The notes under the pieces were generated by a model, which was not told the origin of the DNA, ran no database searches, and worked only from the letters and a program-made list of their open reading frames with translations. Positions 8,875-18,973 of a stretch of DNA of 64,000 bases are shown in pieces. Numbering within the stretch: position 1 is the stretch's first letter; every line of letters starts with the position of its first letter. Source of the DNA: an uncultured Alphaproteobacteria bacterium (GTDB lineage Bacteria; Pseudomonadota; Alphaproteobacteria; Micavibrionales; UBA1664); assembly GCA_943789475.1 (NCBI GenBank), contig CALSUG010000001.1, positions 1-64,000 on the forward strand. The letters are read 5' to 3'. Made by a program: the position numbers and the translations under genes.

Positions 8875-9333
8875 ATGAATGAAGATAAACCAGAGGGGCG
8901 GAAGATTGGATATGTCCGCGTATCCGACAAAGATCAAAGTGAAGATTTACAAATCGACGCGCTCAAAAACGCAGGGTGTGACCTGATCTACGGTGACCAC
9001 GGCGTGTCAGGGGCAATCACCAAGAGATGTGGCTTGGACCACGTGCTGGCAAGCCTTGAGGCAGGTGACACACTGGTAGTCTGGAAGCTGGATCGGCTGG
9101 GGCGATCAACCATCCATCTTTTGCAATTGCTCAGCGATCTACGAGATCGCGGTGTGGATTTTCAGGCGCTCACACAGGGCATCGACACGACGACAGCAGT
9201 TGGGCGAATGCTTTACGGCCAGTTAGCCGTGTTTGCCGAGTATGAGCGCAGTTTGATATCCGAACGCACCAAGGCGGGAATGGCCGCCGCAAAGGCGCGT
9301 GGTGTCCATGTTGGTAGACCAAAAGGCGGCTAG
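8875..9333 (+). CDS. serine resolvase/invertase family recombinase, short (no C-terminal HTH visible)
   Basis: KIGYVRVSDKDQSEDLQIDALKNAGCD...DTLVVWKLDRLGRSTIHLL...AEYERSLISERTKAGMAAAKARGVHVGRPKGG then stop. Confidence 0.88.
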   Translation: MNEDKPEGRKIGYVRVSDKDQSEDLQIDALKNAGCDLIYGDHGVSGAITKRCGLDHVLASLEAGDTLVVWKLDRLGRSTIHLLQLLSDLRDRGVDFQALTQGIDTTTAVGRMLYGQLAVFAEYERSLISERTKAGMAAAKARGVHVGRPKGG

Positions 9334-9397
9334 CAAGCACACACCAATTGGTTGTTGAACCATCCTTAGTGTTAGTTCATTTTGACTTCGACCAGCC

Positions 9398-11635
9398 ATG
9401 CTTGTGAGTTTCATTTTGACCCAAAATACAACTGAAATCAAAGTTGAATACAACAAAGTCCAACAATCTCTTGTTGTGGCATCGCCTGATGGGAAGTTTG
9501 AACTTGCTTCGATTAGCAATGATGCTTTGCTAGAAGTAATAGATAGAACCAAGGATGAACTGGGTGAAGTTAAACTTCTTAATCTGGTTGGATTGAAGCT
9601 CGAACGTGAATTCAGTTGCTCAGAACTTACCAACGTTGAAAATTTAATTTGTGTTGGCTGCGACTTCCCCTCCTTTGATTATTCGTACGTGAAATTTGAT
9701 TTAGTGCAGCTAGATGAATGCAAATTTGGGTACTTTATTTCAAAGTCCATTCGAAGCAACGGTCACCTAATCATCACTAATTGTGTAGTGACGGGAGCAA
9801 CGGTTGGCTTGCGAAATGAAGCATTATCGGGGCTTATCGACATTCGAAATGCTCACGTAAGCGGACATATTTCAATATCAAATCTTGATTTCTCCACTGC
9901 AAATAAGTCCTCGGCTTCTTACACAGGGATTTCGATTGATGCGTCAACTGTAGATGGTCGGATGACGTTGGACCAAATTGGAGATGCACGGTCGATAAAT
10001 TTGAAGGATTTGAATATCGAACATGGGTTCTGGTTGGGCGATAGCAAGCTTTTGTATGGCGCAACATTCAAGAACATAACATCAGGGTCTGGATTCGAAG
10101 TAAAGGGCTCCCAGTTTGGCTGGCAAGTCTTTCTGAGAAATGTGACCGCCAAAGGCGATATAAAAATATCGAACTGTGAAATTTCAAAAGAAAAAGGCAA
10201 GGCGCTCAGCCTTGCTGGCATTCACGTTACTGGAACATTGTTTATTCAAGAATGTCAAATTATTGGCCAGTGTTTCTTGCACACAGTTGTGACCGAAATG
10301 AATGTCGATATTTCATCGAATAAACTTCTTGGAAATGACAGTGACGATATCGAACTGATGCGACTTGTTTCCAGCAAAATTGGTGGGTTTATCATAGTTA
10401 AAGAAAATTGCATTCAGGGAATGGTTCATTTTTGGCGGTTAGACATTAATGCAAAATTGAGCTTCAAAGATAATTTTTGCAAGTCTGTAGCAAAGCTGTC
10501 TAAGTCAACAAATTCTAGGAATGCCTTCACCGCTAAGAACTGTATCGTTGGCGATGATATCGAAATTGTTAACTCGAGATTTGATGGTGGTGTTTGTGCC
10601 TTCGGGTCGATAGTGAAGGGACGATTTGATTTTCTAAACAATCACTTCACATTGTCTGGTATGAAAATTGCCGCGCCATCAAAGAAAATTTCTAGTATCA
10701 TCAGAGCGGTACAATTTTTTTGGGGGAGTGAGGTTACAGCGTCTATAAACCATACGTTGGGGGGATGTACGCAAAACTTGGATCTCTCTGATATGAAAAT
10801 CCAAGGCGATTTGAAAATCTCTAAGTTCACACAGGCCGAGGGAGTTAGAGTATACGTAAGACTGGATAACACATCTTGCAGAACGTTATCCGATGGTAAC
10901 TTTAGTGAGGTCACGGGATTACCTCCGTTTGTTTCCTATGAATCTCTATTTATCAAGACAGTTGACGAAGAAGAACCCGTTCGAGAAATTCGCAAGAGAA
11001 TTGATAGAATGTTTAAATTCGGAAGACGTGGTAATTATTTGCCAACTGGGCCCCAGCCGTTTGCACACTTGGCGCGGCTGCTCAATGCTCGCGGAGATCA
11101 GGAACTGGCGGACTACGCAACTCTGAATATGAAGCGTGCTCTAACAAGACAATCAAGCAGCATTTCTCGACGACTATTTGGAAGAGTTTTTGATTTGACC
11201 TTCGGTTATGGTCTTTCGAAGATCAAAGCTCTAACTTCGATATCAGTATGGGTTTTGTTGGGTACGGTTGGGGTACAGTTAGCGCAAGACAAGGAAATAA
11301 TGGTAGTCGACGCCCTTAAGGTCGTTGAACTTGGTAGTTCGACGCGGTTAAGTTACCCGAGCGACATAGCTGCTCATAAACCAACGCCTATTGTGGCGAT
11401 TTGTGATCGCGATATTGTACCAGCCTTATATGCTTTCGAACTCATGGTTCCGATAGTAGACTTAGGCCAAGAACGTCAATGTAGTTTACTAACTTCGCCG
11501 CAAGAAAATTCCGTGACTGCGATTGAGTTGAATTATTGGTGGGTGGCAAAATACTTGTACACGCTCATCGGTTGGTTGATAATTTCGATATCTATTGTAA
11601 CGTTTTCTGGGGCAATTCGAATTAAGGACAGCTAG
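9398..11635 (+). CDS. large beta-helix-like protein with C-terminal two-TM domain
   Basis: Repetitive short strand-rich segments (IDIRNAHVSGHISISNLDF; MTLDQIGDARSINLKDLNI; IKISNCEISKE), then GYGLSKIKALTSISVWVLLGTVGV and WWVAKYLYTLIGWLIISISIVTFSG. Confidence 0.7.
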   Translation: MLVSFILTQNTTEIKVEYNKVQQSLVVASPDGKFELASISNDALLEVIDRTKDELGEVKLLNLVGLKLEREFSCSELTNVENLICVGCDFPSFDYSYVKFDLVQLDECKFGYFISKSIRSNGHLIITNCVVTGATVGLRNEALSGLIDIRNAHVSGHISISNLDFSTANKSSASYTGISIDASTVDGRMTLDQIGDARSINLKDLNIEHGFWLGDSKLLYGATFKNITSGSGFEVKGSQFGWQVFLRNVTAKGDIKISNCEISKEKGKALSLAGIHVTGTLFIQECQIIGQCFLHTVVTEMNVDISSNKLLGNDSDDIELMRLVSSKIGGFIIVKENCIQGMVHFWRLDINAKLSFKDNFCKSVAKLSKSTNSRNAFTAKNCIVGDDIEIVNSRFDGGVCAFGSIVKGRFDFLNNHFTLSGMKIAAPSKKISSIIRAVQFFWGSEVTASINHTLGGCTQNLDLSDMKIQGDLKISKFTQAEGVRVYVRLDNTSCRTLSDGNFSEVTGLPPFVSYESLFIKTVDEEEPVREIRKRIDRMFKFGRRGNYLPTGPQPFAHLARLLNARGDQELADYATLNMKRALTRQSSSISRRLFGRVFDLTFGYGLSKIKALTSISVWVLLGTVGVQLAQDKEIMVVDALKVVELGSSTRLSYPSDIAAHKPTPIVAICDRDIVPALYAFELMVPIVDLGQERQCSLLTSPQENSVTAIELNYWWVAKYLYTLIGWLIISISIVTFSGAIRIKDS

Positions 11636-11927
11636 GTGCTCTAGTTTTCTTACCTTTGGGAACTGTGATTGTCCGATGGACGACGTTTGGGTCGTTTCTA
11701 TCGATCTGAGGAATGCGTATCATGCTTTCAACTGGAGGACATCCTTCCACCGAGTCCTCTTCTGGTGGCTGCCCTTCCTCGGCAAGTTTGTTTTTAAATG
11801 GGGTATTTTCTAGCGGGTGCTGCGGCAAACGCCCATCAGGGACACTTTTTTTTGCATCCATACTGTCTACTAGGCCATCCATTAGCCTAGATATTACTAA
11901 GTCTCGAAATATGTTTTTTAACTTCAT
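11622..11927 (-). CDS. hypothetical small protein
   Basis: ORF from MKLKNIFRDLVISRLMDG with AGGAGGG upstream; convergent overlap with 9398..11635. Confidence 0.5.
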   Translation of the reverse strand: MKLKNIFRDLVISRLMDGLVDSMDAKKSVPDGRLPQHPLENTPFKNKLAEEGQPPEEDSVEGCPPVESMIRIPQIDRNDPNVVHRTITVPKGKKTRAPSCP

Positions 11928-11934
11928 TTGCCCT

Positions 11935-11971
11935 CCTAATTTAGGTAAGTATAGCTTACCCAAATTAGGAG
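11935..11971. promoter_or_regulatory. 15-bp near-perfect palindrome, possible operator
   Basis: CCTAATTTAGGTAAG-tatag-CTTACCCAAATTAGG upstream of the 11622..11927 ORF. Confidence 0.5.
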
Positions 11972-12244
11972 TTGGTTAAAATTGTTTAAAATACAATCTA
12001 ATCTATTGCGTTGCTAGCATCCTCATGAAATCTGATTTTCGAATAGCTCCGCAAGAGACTGGCTCCCCCAACTCTGTCAGACGAATGTTGCACTGCCAAC
12101 TCGTACGGTATGGATGCTCCTTATATAAGAAAGCTTCAAAGTACGACGCGCCCGTGTCGGCAAACCTAAACTATCGAAGGCTATGAATAAGGCTTTGGAT
12201 GAATTGGAAAAGTTTGAGGTTCTCAAGGGGCGATAGGGAGCAAC

Positions 12245-12853
12245 CTATTCATCATATCCCTTTGGGTTGATATATAGAGGGCTTGGTTCATTGCTGAAAT
12301 AGCGCTTCTTTTCATCCTCAAGAAGAAGAACATCCAACATGCCTTTCAGCGTTCGCCCTTTCCACTGGGGTTCTTGGCGCAAGAGATCCGCATCAATAAT
12401 ATATTGAGCAATGTCCGTGCCTTTACACTCCAGCCAATCAAGATATTTCCAGCGACCTCGCGACATGCTAACCGTCACTGTTGCACCAGTCGCATCAACA
12501 ACATCTCTGGCTATACATTCCTGATGGTGGGGAATTTTCTTCACCGACGTTGAGCGATTGGGATTGATGAACAAAGGTACATCATCACCCGCGCGGTGAC
12601 GACGTGCTTCGTCGTTGACAAGCATAATCTCCACATATCCAGAAAATGATGTGTGAAACATCGGATTGTCATGACGCTTTAAATCACAGTCCATCGTGAA
12701 CTTATCCATATCTGCGCCAATGGAGGCCAACCAATCAAAGTGTTTCCAGTGAGGTTCAGGAAGTCTAATCACTTCGTCCACGCCAAAGGCGTTTCTTACA
12801 AGTCTGCCCGTCCATTCGTGGTTTGGTAAAAAGTCACTATTTAGAATACTCAT
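12245..12853 (-). CDS. hypothetical protein with internal duplication (possible ribbon-helix-helix-like repeats)
   Basis: Two similar halves: EVIRLPEPHWKHFDWLASIGADMDKFTMDCDL...PLFINPNR and ATVTVSMSRGRWKYLDWLECKGTDIAQYIIDADL...PLYINPKG. Confidence 0.65.
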   Translation of the reverse strand: MSILNSDFLPNHEWTGRLVRNAFGVDEVIRLPEPHWKHFDWLASIGADMDKFTMDCDLKRHDNPMFHTSFSGYVEIMLVNDEARRHRAGDDVPLFINPNRSTSVKKIPHHQECIARDVVDATGATVTVSMSRGRWKYLDWLECKGTDIAQYIIDADLLRQEPQWKGRTLKGMLDVLLLEDEKKRYFSNEPSPLYINPKGYDE

Positions 12854-12893
12854 CCCAAACATTATGTCACAAGTACTGACATAAATCCACAAT

Positions 12894-13523
12894 TTATCGG
12901 GACTGACCGTTGTTTCGGTCTTTGTCTGCCGCTCGCTGTTGCTCTCTCTCAGTAATCTCTTTTTCTATCTCAGCTTCCAAGAAAGCACTGTCATATTCGT
13001 AGGTTGCAAGCGCGACTGCTTGAATTTCAGGCGTTTGCTCAGGGGTCTTTTTCCAAGCTCCATCATTGAAGTGCGCCATTCGTTCCTCGCTATCATAATC
13101 CCCTTTGGTCACAATCATTTCGCTAATATGACCGCCACGGATATTGTCCTGAGATGGCTGCTCCGCCATCCAAGTTCTCACACGAAATCCATTGAACTCT
13201 TCTTCATACGTATGGTCACCATTGCGGAGTTGATCTTGCCATTCTTCATCGCTCATAGGCACGTCCCCTGACTGAGAGGTGTTAGGCGTTTGTCCATTTG
13301 AACGTGACGACGAAGTCCCGAGATTTAAGCCTGTTCCCAATGGGGAGTAGCCCGTGTTCTTTTCGTTCTTCGGGTCATGTTTGGGCGCAGTATTGTCGCG
13401 AAGAGGCCCGTCGTCATCTTCGAGATCAATATCCATATCGGACTCGAAAACTACCTCGATTTCAGTTCCTTCTGCCGCCAGATTGAACGGCTCTTTCGGT
13501 CGTTTGTCTTTGTTTTGCGCCAT
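12894..13523 (-). CDS. hypothetical acidic, low-complexity protein in mobilisation module
   Basis: 209-aa ORF just downstream of the coupling protein. Confidence 0.6.
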   Translation of the reverse strand: MAQNKDKRPKEPFNLAAEGTEIEVVFESDMDIDLEDDDGPLRDNTAPKHDPKNEKNTGYSPLGTGLNLGTSSSRSNGQTPNTSQSGDVPMSDEEWQDQLRNGDHTYEEEFNGFRVRTWMAEQPSQDNIRGGHISEMIVTKGDYDSEERMAHFNDGAWKKTPEQTPEIQAVALATYEYDSAFLEAEIEKEITEREQQRAADKDRNNGQSR

Positions 13524-13581
13524 TGTAAGGCTCCTTCAATGAAAGGGATATGCGGGCAGCAAATACCGCCCGCGCAAATGA

Positions 13582-15246
13582 TCAATCGTGCATGCTGCGC
13601 CCAAGTGCCTTGAGTTCTGTATCTTCATGCCATCTGACTTTGGTTGCACGTAGCGGATGCATGTTTTCAAGGAAGGCGATTTGATGGGTTTGGGGGAAAC
13701 GCATCAATTCATCTGGAAAGGCCAATTTGCGTTGGGCTGGGGTTGATGTGTCTGACATCGACGACGACTTGCCACTTTCAGAGAACGTCCGAGAAACAGC
13801 ATTGCTAAATGACCAAACCGTAGTTTCACCGCACAGGCTAGAAAAATACTCAGCCGTCATTTTGTCACTCGAACCAAAGTAATTGATCATCCCCGAGTTT
13901 GAAACGAAGCTCTGCCAACCCTTGTCGTAGATACGATCCAACTGGTTGAAATCCTGAACAATACCCCAAATCTGCATGCCATACCCTGCCATGAGGCCAT
14001 AGGCCTGCTCAACCATTGCTAGACGACCCAGAGCAGCAAATTCATCCAACACGAATAGAATGGATTTTTCAGGTTTGGTTTCAATGTTGCGCGCATTCAC
14101 AGTGATTGCTTGCTGCACTAACAGGCGCAACCAACGGCCAAAGGTGTTTAGGCGATCTGCAGGCAGCACCAAATAAATTGTCATAGGCTTTGTTTTAAGG
14201 TCTTCAAACTTGAAGCTTGAGGTCATCATATTCATGCGAATGCGATCACTGTCCAAGAAATGTGTATGCGCTTGCGCGGTGGCAATCACACTTGCTTTAA
14301 GCTTTTCTTCCTTTTGCAAACTTCTTGCACCCGTGCTGCTGACGATTGGGTGGGGTGATTTTTCCATCTTGGCAAAAGTCTTATCCAGTTCAGATTGTTT
14401 CTGAACCAAAAGTTCACGCACACGCGGCAGATGGCGCTTACCATCCTCCTCGGCATCAGTTGCAACATGCATGATTAAGCCTTGGAGCAAGGCCTTGGCT
14501 TCCTCATCCCAAAATGGGTCTTTGCTATTGCCTTCAACGACGAGTGCCGATGCAAGCAGCATCGCATTTTCTGGCAAGTCGGGATCACTGGTATCAAGCC
14601 AATCCAACGGATTAAAAGCAGACACCTGAAGGTCATCTAGCGGGGTAATCGCCCATGGATCAACGATATGGATTTCATGACCCATTTTGTGGCGTGCCTC
14701 AGCGGTGCTGAAGGCGTTCTCCCCCTTAGGATCAATCACCAACGCCGACCCCTCATAGGTCAACAGGTTTGGAATGATCTGCGTGGTGCCTTTGCCCGCT
14801 CTGGTGGGTGCAACGGTCAACAAGTGACGATCACCCTTGTAGGAAACCCATTCCAAATCGCCTTGAGCATTTTCAAATTGCCCGATGCGAATGCCATCGG
14901 TGCCAAACGCCTTTTTCTCAGAAACATCTTCATGCGTCGCCCAACGGCTAGAGCCAAAGGTTGTTGGTTTATCAAAGAAGCCAGCGGCAAGACCGCCGAG
15001 CCAATAGGCAAGCCCAAACACGAATGCACCGATTGCCAACAGGACAGCTGCATTCCAGCCCAGAATATTATTCAGGAATATGGTCGCAAATACCAACACA
15101 CCTGCGATGACGTATAGTGCGATTTTGCGAAAAGCAGCAGATTTTGGGGAAAACAGCCACCCTAGCAAAAAGCCGACACCAAACGATGCTACGACCATGA
15201 CGATACGTACAATCGTCATGCCGAAATAATAAATGAGTTCATCCAT
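13582..15246 (-). CDS. type IV coupling protein, VirD4/TraG family
   Basis: N-terminal TMs, Walker A VAPTRAGKGTTQIIPNLL, VIDPKGEN, Walker B ILFVLDEFAALGR. Confidence 0.95.
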   Translation of the reverse strand: MDELIYYFGMTIVRIVMVVASFGVGFLLGWLFSPKSAAFRKIALYVIAGVLVFATIFLNNILGWNAAVLLAIGAFVFGLAYWLGGLAAGFFDKPTTFGSSRWATHEDVSEKKAFGTDGIRIGQFENAQGDLEWVSYKGDRHLLTVAPTRAGKGTTQIIPNLLTYEGSALVIDPKGENAFSTAEARHKMGHEIHIVDPWAITPLDDLQVSAFNPLDWLDTSDPDLPENAMLLASALVVEGNSKDPFWDEEAKALLQGLIMHVATDAEEDGKRHLPRVRELLVQKQSELDKTFAKMEKSPHPIVSSTGARSLQKEEKLKASVIATAQAHTHFLDSDRIRMNMMTSSFKFEDLKTKPMTIYLVLPADRLNTFGRWLRLLVQQAITVNARNIETKPEKSILFVLDEFAALGRLAMVEQAYGLMAGYGMQIWGIVQDFNQLDRIYDKGWQSFVSNSGMINYFGSSDKMTAEYFSSLCGETTVWSFSNAVSRTFSESGKSSSMSDTSTPAQRKLAFPDELMRFPQTHQIAFLENMHPLRATKVRWHEDTELKALGRSMHD

Positions 15247-15267
15247 GTAGAGAAATTCCTTTTGAAA

Positions 15268-16020
15268 CTATCGTGAAAGACCAAGATCACGCCCGCGCCG
15301 TTTTACGGTCGGTGGAGACGACTGAGTGGGACTGAGTGACCGGCGCATTTTTGACGCCAACAGTTTTCGCTCTTCGGCATGTTTGCGTCGGAGTTTTTGG
15401 AACTCTCGCTGCAACGCACGGCGTTCCTTGATGTGTTCTTTGACCATGAAATCGCGCTGATCTTGATCGCGTTTTGCAGCCTTGCGGGCATCCAATTCGT
15501 TTTGTTGACGGATGGATTTTGCCTGCCCTGTAAGGCGATCAAATAGGCCACGCAGGCCCTTGCTGAGGCGGTCAGAGCGGGCTTTGGTTTCTTCCGCCCA
15601 ACGTTTGGTTTGACCGTCATTCAACCGCTGGCGCTCGTCTCGGTGGGCGTTGTTCATATCCCGCAGTTCGTCGCGCAATGGATCAAGGTCGCTGTTCTGG
15701 CGGTCTTTGATCTGGCTGATATAGCCGCGCATCTGATCTGTGATTTTGGAACGGATGGTGGATTGAGTTTCATCGACGGATGGCAGGTTTTCAGGGGAGC
15801 CGAGTTTGGCTTTCACATCTTTGGCTTTGATGCCCGTCCATTTGGCAATCGAATGAACATTGCCATCGGCATCCAAGGCAACGAACCCACGGCGATCACC
15901 ACGCGCGAGAAAATAACCGCGATCTTCGAGTGCATTCTTAAAACCGATCTGACTGTCGCATCGCTCCCATGCTTGCTGAAACGCCTGTTTGATCTCACGC
16001 GGATCAAGCCCTTAGAGGGT
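15268..16020 (-). pseudogene. relaxase/mobilisation protein C-terminal part, 5' truncated
   Basis: Open frame GLDPREIKQAFQQAWERCDSQIGFKNALEDRGYFLARGDRRGFVALDADGNVHSIAKWTGIKAKDVKAKLG... continues from the junction into ORF 15268..15876. Confidence 0.75.
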
Positions 16021-17012
16021 AAGTACATGTTGCTTTTCACCCATTTAAACAAACCTTTTATATAACCAAGGTATTTCCTTTGTGTGCTTATATCTAGAGC
16101 AGGTAAACCTAAACTTTTCCCTATAGTAATTTGTTCAGGTAATGCCTTACCTTTTATTGCCTCCGTTTTAGTCCTATTTGTTGGGGTCGACATGATATTC
16201 TTTTTTACATTTCTGACAGCATCATGATCAGTCAATAAAGTTGCGATGTTATAATCACGTCCTAACAGCTCAATAAGATAATTCATTTGCTGTTCATATG
16301 TTTTTATAGTGTTTGCAGAAACAAGATTTTGTATCTCTTCTAAGTATTGATCAACAATATCACCAAGTTTATGAGCCTTTGAAACCTCTGTATGTTCTAC
16401 AGTACCATTAAGCAATGTGTAGTTTGTTACTTGAGAGTTATAATTCAAAAGATCGTTGATATAATTCAATCGAGCATATTTATAAAACTCTCTCATCTTG
16501 ATATAATCATCACTCACCTTATTGATATCAATTCCCTTTTCATCAACAATTCTTTGAATAGTCTTATCGACATCATACTCAACATCATCATCATCAAGAC
16601 CTGCTAACAGATACTCAAGGGTGTCATCATGTTTCTCTTGAATGATTACTTCTAAATCATTCTTAACTTTTTGAAGATTTGCGACATTGGCCTCAGGCAA
16701 CACACCATCTTTATCAATTTGGCTTTTTGCACGTTCTAATACGCCTTTATAATAATCAATATAAATAGATCTTATTTCCTTATGATCCATAGGTGTATTT
16801 TCCAATCGCTGTTTGAGTTTCATGCTATGATATTCCAATATCTTAGCCAAGTATAATGCTTGCTTTGGACACCTTGTTTGTAATGAGATAGATACACGGT
16901 TTTGTGTAGATACTGGGTAGCGAAAGTAATAGATCGCATGTCTTGAACGGATCAAATGACTGGGATTAAACATGTTTAGGTCGCACCTTTCGGTTACACC
17001 TTGTTCATCCAC
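16020..17012 (-). pseudogene. tyrosine recombinase/integrase, N-terminal part only
   Basis: MFNPSHLIRSRHAIYYFRYPVSTQNRVSISLQTRCPKQALYLAKILEYHS... with core-binding region; catalytic domain missing and ORF runs out of frame into relaxase DNA. Confidence 0.8.
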
Positions 17013-17050
17013 ACACTATCTTATTGAGATAATTAAGTATTTAAGAAAAA

Positions 17051-17127
17051 TGGTCGGGATGAGAGGATTCGAACCTCCGGCCCCCTGGTCCCAAACCAGG
17101 TGCGCTACCAGACTGCGCCACATCCCG
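17051..17127 (-). tRNA. tRNA-Pro(TGG)
   Basis: Cloverleaf; anticodon loop from CCTGGTTTGGGACCA; T-loop GGTTCGAATCC; 3' CCA encoded. Confidence 0.95.
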
Positions 17128-17148
17128 AACATGAAAAAGGTTTTACCA

Positions 17149-17610
17149 TCATTTCATAGATGATTGCAAGCATTCATCTGGCAAATTCGACAATAATTTT
17201 GAACCAATTTCTATTTTATATTTTTGTGCCATACTTGCGTTTAGTTCAACCACAGTACATGTCGTAATATCAGGCCCGCGTGGTGACAAATCATGCGGCA
17301 TCGCATTACGTTCGATATGAACAAGTGTGTTCGTATTATCAAAAAAAAGCATATCTAACGGAATTAAAGTATCCTTCATCCAAAATTTTAATATAGATGG
17401 TTTGGGGTAGAGAAATATCATCCCCTCACCTTCATGCATTTTTTCAACAAACATCAACCCCTGTTGCGTTTCTTTGTCTGTACGAGCCACATCAACAAAA
17501 AACACCGCCTGATCCCCAGACGGTGTTTGGATTGTAATTTCATCCTTTGCCTGACAAGCGGTAACGCTTATCAAACAAAGGAGTATAACCAATCTAGCGT
17601 AAGTAAACAT
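17149..17610 (-). CDS. DUF192 family protein
   Basis: Signal peptide; TQQGLMFVEKMHEGEGMIFLYPKPSILKFWMKDTLIPLDMLFFD. Confidence 0.88.
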   Translation of the reverse strand: MFTYARLVILLCLISVTACQAKDEITIQTPSGDQAVFFVDVARTDKETQQGLMFVEKMHEGEGMIFLYPKPSILKFWMKDTLIPLDMLFFDNTNTLVHIERNAMPHDLSPRGPDITTCTVVELNASMAQKYKIEIGSKLLSNLPDECLQSSMK

Positions 17611-18952
17611 ACTCTAGATATACATGAGCAACCGCGATTGTTGCAATCATTAATGGGAAACCCAATTTCATAAATTTCAAAAATGAAATGCGTTGCCCTG
17701 CACGTTCAGCGAATGATGCCACCATAACGTTTGCAGATGCACCAACAAGTGATCCGTTACCGCCTAGACATGCCCCAAGAGATAAAGCCCACCAGATTGG
17801 AAGGATCGCTTCATGACCACCCATTTTATCTTGCATCGATTCAATCAGTGGAATCATTGTCGCTACAAATGGAATATTATCAACGATTGCCGAGAAGACC
17901 GCAGATGACCACAAAACAAGAATCGCCGTGAACGCAATATCACCTTGTGTGAAGTCAAGAAGCTCTTGCCCCAACAGTGATAGAAGACCTGCGCGCTCCA
18001 CCCCATAAACCAACATGAACAATCCCATAAAGAAGAAAATAGTTTCCCATTCAACTTCACCTAATGCTTGGTGAACTTTATGAGCCTGCTCTTCTGGGCC
18101 AAACTTGTATATCTCAAGTAACATAAGAACCGCAGCACCAACAAGTGCTACTGAACCTGGCTCAAGACCATGACCGTGCCCCCAAACAAATCCAAAGATT
18201 ACAAGTGCCATCACAACAAGAGATTTCATCAACAATGGTACATCCGTTAAGGCTTCACGTGGTTCAAACGCCATCAAGCGAGCACGTAAGCGCATGCTCA
18301 CTTCAAATTTACGCCCCCAAATCAAATCAAAGAAAACCAAGATGAAAGCAAGAATAATGAACGCAGCAGGAGCAGTGTTATAAACAAAGTCCATAAAGCT
18401 AAATCCAACAGCCGAACCAATCAAAATGTTTGGTGGATCACCAATCAATGTCGCCATACCACCAACGTTAGATGCAAATATTTGCGAAAATAGAAATGGA
18501 TATGCATTTAACTTCAACTGATCTGTTAACAATAATGTAACAGGAACAATCAACATAACCGTTGTCACATTATCAAGCAATGCAGAGAAAACAGCCGTAA
18601 TAATAGCCAATCCCGCTAATAACGAACGCGGGTTACCCTTCATTGTTTTTGCCGTTAAAATCGCAACATATTGGAACACACCAGATTTTTTAGTGATACC
18701 AACAATTGCCATCATACCAATGAGTAAGAAAATTGTATTAAAATCAATTCCTTGAACGGCCGTATGCTGATTCATCACACCCAAGAAAATCATAAGGCCA
18801 GCCCCAATTAAGGATACAACCGCACGGTTTAGTTTCTCAGAAATAATGAAGGCATACGCCACACATAAAATTATAGTTGCAGTAATCATTGGATCCCAAC
18901 CAAAGATCACTGATGGGTCGGCGGATGCTCCGCCATGAGGATTCGGTGACAT
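17594..18952 (-). CDS. NhaD/ArsB-like (ion transporter superfamily) transporter
   Basis: Multi-TM; LLDNVTTVMLIVPV, NVGGMATLIGDPPNILIGSA, SAIVDNIPFVATMIP. Confidence 0.85.
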   Translation of the reverse strand: MSPNPHGGASADPSVIFGWDPMITATIILCVAYAFIISEKLNRAVVSLIGAGLMIFLGVMNQHTAVQGIDFNTIFLLIGMMAIVGITKKSGVFQYVAILTAKTMKGNPRSLLAGLAIITAVFSALLDNVTTVMLIVPVTLLLTDQLKLNAYPFLFSQIFASNVGGMATLIGDPPNILIGSAVGFSFMDFVYNTAPAAFIILAFILVFFDLIWGRKFEVSMRLRARLMAFEPREALTDVPLLMKSLVVMALVIFGFVWGHGHGLEPGSVALVGAAVLMLLEIYKFGPEEQAHKVHQALGEVEWETIFFFMGLFMLVYGVERAGLLSLLGQELLDFTQGDIAFTAILVLWSSAVFSAIVDNIPFVATMIPLIESMQDKMGGHEAILPIWWALSLGACLGGNGSLVGASANVMVASFAERAGQRISFLKFMKLGFPLMIATIAVAHVYLEYVYLR

Positions 18953-18973
18953 TTTATCTATTCCCTATTTTTA

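Noticed and set aside
12030-12237. Short frames MKSDFRIAPQETGSPNSVRRML... and MNKALDELEKFEVLKGR
   Set aside because: Too short and no recognisable family; possible decayed gene but not supportable.
15813-17012. Intact 399-aa integrase
   Set aside because: The C-terminal ~65 residues (GLIRVRSNRRFSKHG...) are out-of-frame relaxase DNA and the catalytic domain is absent.
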